Shown here piece after piece: positions 11,871 through 21,600 of a DNA stretch of 64,000 bases. Source of the stretch: Trichobilharzia szidati (Eukaryota > Platyhelminthes > Trematoda > Strigeidida > Schistosomatidae); NCBI GenBank assembly GCA_944472155.2, contig OX235275.1:53337228-53401227 (forward strand), written 5' to 3'. Made by a program: the position numbers and the translations under genes. The notes beneath the pieces are model-generated. The model saw only the letters and a list, made by a program, of their open reading frames with translations, ran no database searches and had not been told where the DNA came from. The stretch's first letter is position 1. Every line of letters starts with the position of its first letter.

Positions 11871-13535
11871 GGTGACTCTAAACTATAGCACTCCAAACCG
11901 AAACTACCTAACGAACGAATAAATGACCTTGAGCAACCAGTAGGTGACTCCGAATTATCCAGAGGTACTTATGGATGCTGTACACCTTTTGCGTTGAAAA
12001 TTCGCTCCAGATCTTGTTTTTGATTACTGTTTGAAAAACAGACTGATAGGAAGGTAGAAAAATTGTAAATGTGGAGGTGTCATGCACATACAAAGATACA
12101 CTATGTGCATTGATGGATTTGTTTACAGGTGCGATGAGTGTCAAAACAGAAAGTTGGTTCGAGAAGATATGCTGTTCTTTTTTATTGAACAGATTCCGTA
12201 GGTACATTTTTCGCCAAGTCTAAGGTACCTCTAACGAAAATTTTAATTATGTGTCATAACTGGGTGCTTAAAAGACCAGTAACAGCATCAGCGTACGAAT
12301 CAGAATATTCAGAAGTGTCTGCAGTGCAGTGGTACCAGTACTACAGAGACATAACTTCATGGAAAATGAACAGGCTGACTCAAGTATTTGGCGGAGTTGG
12401 CGTCATTGTTCACTTTGTGGAGTGCGTAACAATGTGATTGTACACTTTTCGGTTATTTGTAGAAATTAGACATATTGTACATAATTTTTGTTTAAAACGC
12501 TTCTTGTTGAAATACACTTGGCTTCCGTGTACGATTGAAAAATACACTCTGCTGTTGAAGACTTCGTCTTCTCCTTGGTTTCTTCGGCTTACTAACTCAG
12601 CTCTCACCGTGTTGTATCTTTCGGATTTATTGTAGAAGTCCACTACGCTCAACCGAAGACAATTCTACAACCGGGACACAGCAGCTACAACCTACTCCGT
12701 CCAAACAATTAACGTCTCCGTGGGTTATATAAATAATTTGTAGCAGAGGACTTAAACTTTATTTCCAAGTAACCCTTTTGTTGATATAACGTGTCGTTGC
12801 ATTTTTGGTAGTATACTGTTACTTAACATTCCATTGACTTGAATTAATATTTCTCATATTTTGTAATACTAGTGTACTCTAACATAAGTCCCCTACAACT
12901 TGGATGAGACAGTGTTGATAAAAAGAAAATATAACAGAGGGAGATTGAGTGCAAATCAGTAGTGGGTGTTGGGGATATATGACACCACCCTCCACAAAGG
13001 ATACATTGAGTCGATCTCTAATCACAGTGCAGATGTCTTACTGCCTATTATCCAGCGCTTAGTGCTGCCTGGAACAACTATTCACTCAGATGAATGGAGT
13101 AGTTATAGTCAGCTATCAACCCTGGGCTATATTCATCACGTCGTCAACCATACAAATGATTTCATCAATCCTTTCGATGGAACTCACACTAATTCCATCG
13201 AAAAATTTTGGAGTCACCTCAAAAAAAGGATCAGATCTGTGAATGGATCAAGAAATGCTATGACATACAGTTATCTCGATGAGTTTATGTACAGGACTTG
13301 GTTTAAAATAAGTATCAAGACTCCTATGAGAAATTTGGAGGTTTTTCTGGAAAATATACGGAAACGTTATCCTTTGTAACTATTTTTTAACATTGGATTA
13401 CTTATATATAAACGTTTCATTCAAATTACGCGCCGTTACTATAGACGCTTCTGATTGGTCGAAGTTGTCGTTGTCAAGGTCATTTATCCGTTCGCTAGGT
13501 AGTTTCGGTTTGGGCTACTATAGTTTAGAGTTACC
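11871..13535 (+). mobile_element. Merlin-type DNA transposon with terminal inverted repeats
   Basis: The left end begins GGTGACTCTAAACTATAG at 11871 and the right end is its near-perfect inverse, finishing at 13535. Over about 62 bases the two ends agree except for roughly six positions, including the shared inner block ATGACCTTGA. The body encodes a broken transposase of the Merlin/IS1016 type. The span of 1.67 kb is somewhat longer than a minimal Merlin element, apparently because of foreign sequence at about 12425-12898. I could not find a convincing 8-9 bp target-site duplication. Confidence 0.8.
12110..13379 (+). pseudogene. Merlin transposase (DDE, ISXO2-like), interrupted
   Basis: The enzyme cuts and pastes the element by its terminal repeats. 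A piece at 12249-12425 reads like the N-terminal half (AVQWYQYYRDI, then GGVGVIV). The catalytic part resumes at 12900 with LDETVLIKRKYNRGR, giving the first Asp at 12903-12905. After an in-frame TAG at 12960 the frame runs open to 13379. It contains IHSDEW (second Asp at 13089-13091) and HTNSIEKFWSHLKKR (catalytic Glu at 13200-13202), a D-37-E spacing typical of Merlin. It ends in an FMYRTWF and RKRYPL tail that is also visible in two other relics here. The TAG and roughly 470 bases of unrelated sequence next to the first Asp make this copy non-functional. Confidence 0.85.
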
Positions 13536-13839
13536 CCTAACATAAAAATATCCCTTCACTAACCCCAAACTAACTCGAACTAAACCTAATATTGTCCCCA
13601 TTAGGTTAACCTAACCGTAACCTGCCCTTGGGATAAGGCTTAACTTATTTTTTCTCATGTCTAACCTGAAACTTACCAGATATCCCATTTAATAACATAG
13701 CACTTCAGTAAGCACATTTTATTCATGATTACAACATCATTTAGCAGGTTTCCCTAACTTGCTCACTGAGCGCTTCCAGGTCATTGGTGCGGTCGCACTC
13801 TACTGGTACTTATTGGTGCGTAAAGTTGGCCATAAAAGG

Positions 13840-14990
13840 CTTCAGTAAATCTGTTGGTGGACACGTCGGCCGTTGTATTTGTAATAAGTGGGTTTTTAAA
13901 CACTATTAGAGCTACAGCTGCTACGGCGAAAAACAGTCTAATCTCAACCACTCAGTGGTGCCAGCACTGAAGAGATACTGCATTTCGGAACATCGACAAG
14001 GTGACCTCTTTACTGGGGGGAGGGAGGTTTTGTTGTACGTGTAGATGAAACAGTCCTAATAAAGAAGAGATGCAACCAAGCTTGCGAAAAAGCAAATAGC
14101 GTTTGGGTGATTGGATTGTACAGTACCACTTTACGGAAATGATTCGTCGAGATAATACCAGACAGAAAATCTACTCTCTTATTTCATTATTGCCAGACTG
14201 GTGAAACCAGGATCTACAATATCCACAGATGAATGTGAGGGTTATAACTTTTTATCGTCCCTTGGGCACATTGACCAAAGTCATCCATTCTAGTGATTTT
14301 GTGGATCCCACTACAAGCACCCATACCAGTTCTACTGAAGGATTTTGCGGAAGATTGTAGAATAGGATTAGAATCATTGAAGGATCTCAGAGGGGTGTTA
14401 TTGTAGCCTCTCAATATTAAGCCTAACTGTACGCTTACAAAACTAATTCATTTACGCATCTTATAAGCTTACAGAAACTAATTTTACTTATGCTTGTTGA
14501 ATATTTGCCATTGTATTATTGAATATGGTTTTTCATTTGTTATACATATATTTTACAGGGTTATGCACTTTTTCGTACACCTCACGCATTTTGAAAATTC
14601 GATTTCGTTAACAATATATCTTTTTAAGTTTTCACTCGTGCTTCTTAATACAACGTTGTTCGTCGTTGACCGTGTACAGCGTTAGCACATATTAGAACGT
14701 GAAAACGTGGATATACTGCGGCATAGTAATAGGAATCATCTTCAGAAAGTCATATTATTTACAGCTACTTAGATAAATTTATGTATAGAATGTGGTTTAA
14801 CTTCTCTATTAATAATCCTACGGAAAAATGGGAAGCATTTTTGTCACATATCTGAGAAAGATATCCCGCGTAACATTCTTGTCACATTTTCCATACATTA
14901 TTTTAATAAAAGTATCTACTTTATGGCCTTTTTCATGTGACTGGTGTGTTCAAGGTAATTTATCCGTTGGTACCTAATGATATCATAAGG
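13840..14990 (+). pseudogene. Second, more decayed Merlin transposase
   Basis: Fragments align with the copy before it: RDTAFRNIDKVTSLLGG (about 13975), DETVLIKKR (about 14047), STDECEGYNFLSSLGHID (about 14220), THTSSTEGFCGR (about 14315), and after about 300 unrelated bases the C-terminal FMYRMWFNFSINNP and ERYPA pieces (about 14775-14875). Stops and frameshifts are frequent. A short TIR-like stretch (AAGGTAATTTATCCGTTGG) follows at about 14954. The left end was not found, and 14430-14740 may be a further insertion. Confidence 0.7.
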
Positions 14991-15784
14991 CGTATGCCTA
15001 AAGTTCAACTTCTTTGAAAACTGTGATCATTTCGAATGTTAATGTTGTCATACTGTTGTTTTATACAGCTGGGATACCCGTTGTATAGTTCACTGTACTA
15101 TGCGTGAAGGCATTCTGGAACTACTTTTATCCCAACGGAGTGTTTGAAACAATTCGAATTGAAATAAAGAACTAATGACCTTGACTTTGCCTGCATCTAA
15201 ATCTTGCATTTTGTTTCACTTCAGCACAAAGCGAGGTGACTTCAAACTGCAGCAGCCCTCAGCCTCTAAACTACATAATAAAGACCTTGACAAATCTCTA
15301 CCCACCAGTCAGAAGCAGAAGTGCGTAATTTGAAAAAGACGTTTATATTTACGCTATATGCCGTTAAAAAGTAGTTATAAAAAATAAATTCCTTCCACAT
15401 GCCCAGAGAAAAGCTTCCGGTTTCTCATAGGAGTTCTCGTAGCTAGGTTAAACTAATTTCTGCGCATAAATTCATCTAGACAGCTGTGAATTATTGTGTT
15501 CCTTAACTCATTCACCGCCCTTATCCTCTTTTTTAGGTAAATCTAGGAAGTTTCGATGGAAGTTTGTGAGTCCCATTGAAATGATTAACGAAATTGACCA
15601 TACGGCTGACCCTGTTCTGAATATAGCCCAAAGTTGACTGTCAGTTACAAGTTTTCTACCTTCTAGTGAGCCAGCCTATTGTCTAAGCATTACCTAGATA
15701 CTGGATTTAGATAAAATTTGCTACATAATTCGTGTGCAGCACCCATAATTCTGCCTATACACATAGAACTCATCTGGCGGGTTG

Positions 15785-15853
15785 TTCAAGGTCATTGATC
15801 CGTTAGGTAGTTTCGATTTGAGCTGTTATAGTTTAGAGTCACCCAAAGCGAAA
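15785..15853. repeat. Solo Merlin terminal repeat
   Basis: The stretch matches the right end of the element finishing at 13535: AAGGTCATTGATCCGTTAGG, then TAGTTTCGATTTGAGC, then TATAGTTTAGAGTCACCC. No transposase lies directly beside it. It may be the true right end of the decayed copy at 13840, pushed away by insertions, or a remnant of a third element. Confidence 0.65.
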
Positions 15854-16264
15854 CTCCGAAAAAGAGGGGATGGGTAAAGGGAATATAACCCAGCAACAGT
15901 AAATAATAGACACCAGCTTTGAGTGACCCTGAAACACCCAATCAGATTCTTCTAGGTGAAAAGCGTTACTTAATTTACAAAAAAGTGCATTCATTATATA
16001 TTTGTAATTAAAATGAATCATACAGGGTATATATCTCTAATATTCTGCAAAAACTGGTCCCACTTTTGCATAGGAGTGGCTGTCGACATATCAAACCAAT
16101 GTCCTCTCTGTTTCTGCAGCCGTAGCAGACATTGGTCGCTTCAGTAGCCAGTTGTAGGACACACACAATATGTCACTAAGGGAGAGTTTCGATTTCGAGA
16201 AGGAAGTGTCTGAAAAATCACTATAATGTACGGCTCACCAACTCTTACAGACTTCCTCATATAA

Positions 16265-17358
16265 CAGTGGTTGCATGGACACAAGCGTAAATTACACGGG
16301 AGACGTAGAGAGGGCATATGCTGTCATACACATTACACATAGATAGTTACGTGCACTCACTCCTGAGCTCTTTCTAATGCTGTACAAAACATACGTCAGA
16401 CCACACCTTGAAGTGCACAATGTTATTGCACCCCCACCGCTTAGAAGAGACGCCCACCTCTTGGAAAGAGTCCAACGACGGGCGACAAAGGGAGTGGTTG
16501 GTCTCCGAAAAAAACCAGGCTAAAGAAATTAGCCCTACTCACACTTAGTTACCGTCGGCTTAGGGGGGATTTAATTACTGCCTACAAAATAACAAATGAC
16601 CAGAATCCCCCAAACAAAGGTGTTCTGCCATTGAGTAGGTATAGGCGCCCTCGTGGAAATCCCAGAAGGATAGCTCATCAGAGGGCAAGGACCCGGGTGC
16701 ACTCCCACTTCTTTTCACTGCGGGTTTGCCGTCCCTGGAATTCCTTACCGGCAGATGTAGCTATGACACCGTCTGTGGACGCCTTTAAGCGAAGGCTGGA
16801 CAATCATGCAGCGACACAAGGACTGCATCCAAATGGCCTATCCCCTTAAAATCCCATACACCATTCAGGGGTTGACAACTAAATTCGTCGTTTTACTTCT
16901 TCACATTCTCTCCCACCTTACTCTTCTGACAACTTTAACTACAACTTCTATTATTATCATTATTACCGATATATATATATATTGTTCATATTATTCTTCA
17001 AATTTAATCAGCTGACTGTTGTTACGTTTTCTCATTCTTTTTCTGTCTGTTAGTCTGAATAGCTTCACTAATTATATCAATTATTATTATTATCTCTTTT
17101 CTTTTGACGACGATACCGGAGGACTAACTGGTGAAAGGATCAACTCCATTCACAGTAGCAACAAAGGCTTAACACACCGGTTACTACAAACCACACATAA
17201 TTATTCCCCTTTTGGAGTCAACCAAAGCTACGACAGTCGAGTGGCGGGACAAGCTACGCAGAAGTTTACCGAAGATCAGGAACCTATACTTCACAATGAA
17301 GAGGTGAGCACAAAGAAATCAAATTGGTTTATACTAGCTCATAAAAACGATATTGGAT
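16265..17358 (+). pseudogene. CR1-like retrotransposon family B, 5'-truncated copy
   Basis: Highly similar to 10510-11553. It starts within the C-terminal coding region (GGACACAAGCGTAAATTACA), retains a TRVHSHFFSLRVCRPWNSLP stretch typical of CR1-clade C-termini near 16690, and continues through the 3' untranslated region to the shared terminus at 17358. The C-terminal stretch is more complete than in the 9705-11553 copy, which has a deletion there. Apparent ORFs at 16806-17531 are translations of untranslated sequence. Confidence 0.8.
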
Positions 17359-17655
17359 CTGAACGCATAACCATCAGTAGCCTGGAAATACTTGTAGAGA
17401 GTCATTATCCCTCCACCACATGTGCATGTTTTAGTCCTGCCTATCACAATCCATTTTCCACACACAGAAGTCAAAAACCAAATTTAGGTGAGACTTTCAA
17501 CGAACACTATATGAACAGCATCCATTTGTAATGCTGAGCTATCTGATTGGTCAGTTCAAGGTCATACTCAACTTTTGGTGTCTATTGTTTCCTCTTGCCC
17601 ATATATAACCCATATTTACTGTCTAGTTATAATAAACTCGATGACTGTAATCTCA

Positions 17656-18153
17656 NNNNNNNNNNNNNNNNNNNNNNNNNNNNNNNNNNNNNNNNNNNNN
17701 NNNNNNNNNNNNNNNNNNNNNNNNNNNNNNNNNNNNNNNNNNNNNNNNNNNNNNNNNNNNNNNNNNNNNNNNNNNNNNNNNNNNNNNNNNNNNNNNNNNN
17801 NNNNNNNNNNNNNNNNNNNNNNNNNNNNNNNNNNNNNNNNNNNNNNNNNNNNNNNNNNNNNNNNNNNNNNNNNNNNNNNNNNNNNNNNNNNNNNNNNNNN
17901 NNNNNNNNNNNNNNNNNNNNNNNNNNNNNNNNNNNNNNNNNNNNNNNNNNNNNNNNNNNNNNNNNNNNNNNNNNNNNNNNNNNNNNNNNNNNNNNNNNNN
18001 NNNNNNNNNNNNNNNNNNNNNNNNNNNNNNNNNNNNNNNNNNNNNNNNNNNNNNNNNNNNNNNNNNNNNNNNNNNNNNNNNNNNNNNNNNNNNNNNNNNN
18101 NNNNNNNNNNNNNNNNNNNNNNNNNNNNNNNNNNNNNNNNNNNNNNNNNNNNN
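17656..18153. other. Assembly gap (498 N)
   Basis: A run of undetermined bases. Long open frames across it are artefacts. Confidence 1.
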
Positions 18154-18207
18154 AGCATAGAAGAATGTTGGAAGTTATTATAATATTATGGAATACTGTC
18201 AGTGTAT

Positions 18208-18250
18208 GTTTGTGTGTGTGTGGGGGGGGGTCTGTCTGTCTGTCAGTCAA
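18208..18250. repeat. Simple repeats (GT)n, G9-10, (CTGT)n
   Basis: Three adjoining low-complexity tracts immediately after the assembly gap, probably connected with why assembly failed here. Confidence 0.85.
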
Positions 18251-18614
18251 AAAGTGAAAAATAAACAAAGTAAAACCATGAAACAATGACCAAAAAGGAA
18301 AAAAAAGAAAAGAAAAAAGATAATTGTAAGTCATTGAAAGACATTGTGTGTTGTAGTTCTGTTGTGCTTTCGGCGTATGCGTTTCATTCAGCGTGTATAT
18401 ATGATGATGAAATCATGATAGAGAAATCAATAAATTTTGAGAACAAATCAAACTAATCATCAAATAATAGTAATGATAATAATTAAAAAAAAGAGAAATT
18501 AACAGAAATTCCAAATCACATAATAATGTTAATGGCGGGGTGAAGCAAGAAAACAAGGAAAAAACAACGGATTGTATCACTGTATGCGTATATGAACACT
18601 ATTCAGTCAATCGA

Positions 18615-21600
18615 TCATTGTTTCAAGGATAATCCAATAGCCAAGCCTATAATGAATAAAATCAGGATGACTAATCCAAGACAGATACACTTTTTACGTC
18701 GTGCTGATTTTCGATGTTTCGTCGCTGTAGTCAGTTGTTCTGTACCACTTTGAACCTAAAAAGTTAAACAAAACAAATAAACAAAGAAAATAGGATTAAA
18801 TGGAGAAGGAAATCTCAAACGACGAGGTTGTGGAGCTACAATCAATGGGTTGTGTTGCACATGCCTGCCTAGCCATCCATCGTTTTCCTCGACCGACGCG
18901 GAATGTTAACCGACTGACATTGGATGGATCAGTTGAAAAAGAGGTAGCTAACGGCGGTCAAACTAAATAATGGCTTTATCAGTCAATGGAATCCACAACA
19001 GTTAGTTTAAGCCAGCCAGTCAGCCACATCGGTAGGTGTAGACTTCCTGACTGGTTGGGGTCCTCGGGATGGTAATAAAAACCAATGAAGGCTGGAGAGC
19101 AATCGGTGATATGGTTCAAAATCGTTCTCGGTGACGGCTGGCGACTTATAATATCCAATAAGATTCTACTGTTCCTCTTGCCTCATATTTCAGTTTATTA
19201 TCTCTCTTTATCTTATCTCTTCTCTTGCTTTGTGTGATACATGGGGTGTGGCAACTGGAACTGGTGCACATCTGTGCAAAGTTCTACGATGAAACCAGTC
19301 AGTCAGTCAAATGGAGAAGGAGAGAGAGAGACAGAGAGTAAGTGTAGGTTGTTAACTGCTCGGCAAAAATGATATCGTAAGGCTGATGGAGGGTAGACTT
19401 TCCGCCCCCTCATGTAGTGACCATGCCTCAGTCAATTATGTACGAATCGCTGTGAGGGCGGAAGTATTCTTACACAAGGGAAAGAGCGAATACGAATGTT
19501 CCACACTCACCAGCCGATCTGATGGAAACAGAGAGTTGAAAAACCCTGATTCCAAACCTGTGATGCACATCTGCCACGTGAGCTTGATTCACTTAACCAG
19601 CAACTATAGGAGAGGAACTTTAGGCAATGTTCTCTGTTGCTTCCTGGGTCAGATACTTCAAATCAGAGATTGTTTCGGCTTGAACGCTCAAACAGTATCT
19701 CAGTTATCTATACCTGTCGGTCAGTTTTCGACATAGAACTTTGCACATATGTGCGGGAGTTCAAGTCGCCACACTCCCTCCTTGTAGCACACAAAGCAAG
19801 AGAAGAAAGTAGGAGAAATGCATAATAGAGACAGTAAACAGAGGTGTGAGACAAAGGAATAGTAATAACGAAGAACAAAACAGTTTCATTGGAAATCATA
19901 AGTCACAAGGAGTGGATGCATCTGCGCCACAGAGAACGATTTTGAGCCATGTCACCAATTGTTTCCAGCCATTGGTTTTTACCAAAAGCACACGGAGCCT
20001 ACCTGAGTTATCTATACCACATGATGTATTTCTCTTGGTGTTCACATCGTCTTCAAAACCTGATGAAAGCTTAACATTGTCACATACAGAAGCCAAGATG
20101 AAATAGAAAACCTCAAATGTAAACCAATTTAATCAGTTCCATGTATATGATACAGTGAACAATATGACCTGTGTGGCACGCGTGTAAATTAACTCGTTGG
20201 GCTAAATAAATTACATTCAAAAACGAATTAGTCTGAAGGTTGATGAGGCAACTGGTTAGTGTTGAAGGCTAATTGCCAACATGAGTGAAGCATAACACTC
20301 TAACCCAACTATAGATTCATTCTACAATTACTTAATTTTATCTGTCGAATACAGAAACGTGCTTTTCTAAAAAATGCACAATATTAGGCTAAGTTGTATT
20401 TGTAAAATGAGGATTTCGAAATTTTCAATAAGAGATGCATAAAAGTATACGGAGACTGCCGCCTCCATACGCCAAGGGGGTGTTTCTCACATAAAAAGTG
20501 GAACGGTGAAAATGAGAAAGTCTGGAGCTTACACAACTGACCTATGAGAGCCGGAAAACCATGACTCAGGAACTCGAAAGGATCGGATGAAGAATGAATC
20601 AGTTTTGGCCACTGGAATCCATCGGAACGTAGCTCCACTGCCCTATAGATCAGAATTAAAGTTGGAAGCTCAGGGGATGGTCGCTTACAACAACCACCTG
20701 ATTGGGGTCTGGGCGTCCGGACAGTATCTCAGACATAAGTTTTACCCACAATGGAATTATAATGTACAAAAGTGTAGAAGTTCTATTTTTATACCAACTA
20801 ACACTCATTTCTATTCGTATAACACAGCCGTAGTAAAAAAAGAAAAACTAAACAATATTTACTCAAAATCAATAGAATCAATAATAAATAACAATACACA
20901 TACCTGTTCATAGGCTACTTCTATATTATCTCCTATTGAATCAACTAAAGTTCCTTGATCATGAATATAAGTGGCAAGTGTTGTGAATAATTCATTCACT
21001 TGAACAATATCCGATTCCAACTGTTCCATATCATGTGCTCTTTGAATATCTGCTTTAGATTCCATAGTTATCTGCTTTTGTTCTAAAGGACCTTCTGAAT
21101 GTATAATATATACATATAAGAAGTAAAATTTCAAGTAGCGCTATGATCAAAACCATTTGATGTAATAAAAGTAATGATAAGGTCTGATAATCAATCAGTA
21201 AACAGTACAAAGTTAAATACGACTGAAAATCTAATATTTCAATTTTTAACTATTCGACAACACACCTGCTTGAAGTTGCATAGTTTAATACTGGGTTGAG
21301 TAATTTATAACTTCACTTTTTTACATGATAATGATGCCTGGAAGAGTGTGATTTTAGTTAGGTGTTTTTCAAAGGAATCATCGACACAACAGTTTCGAGC
21401 CAGCTATATCACAGGGAGTACTGGACAGCTGTTTCATCCTAGTTTGGGGATCATCGGCAATACGCACCCACTGGGACCCGATTCAATGGCCACTGCATGA
21501 ATTCTAACTTCTACCAATTCGTGATTTAGCGCGACCCCAACCATTGTCGTAGGTGGGACATCCATCCTCACACGTGACATCTGGATGGACCTCACTGGTC

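Noticed and set aside
16806..17531. 69- and 170-codon ORFs after the CR1-like C-terminus
   Set aside because: They fall in the element's 3' untranslated region, and the homologous copy at 10980-11553 does not keep the frames open.
17547..18334. Four long ORFs spanning the run of N
   Set aside because: They consist almost wholly of undetermined residues across the assembly gap.
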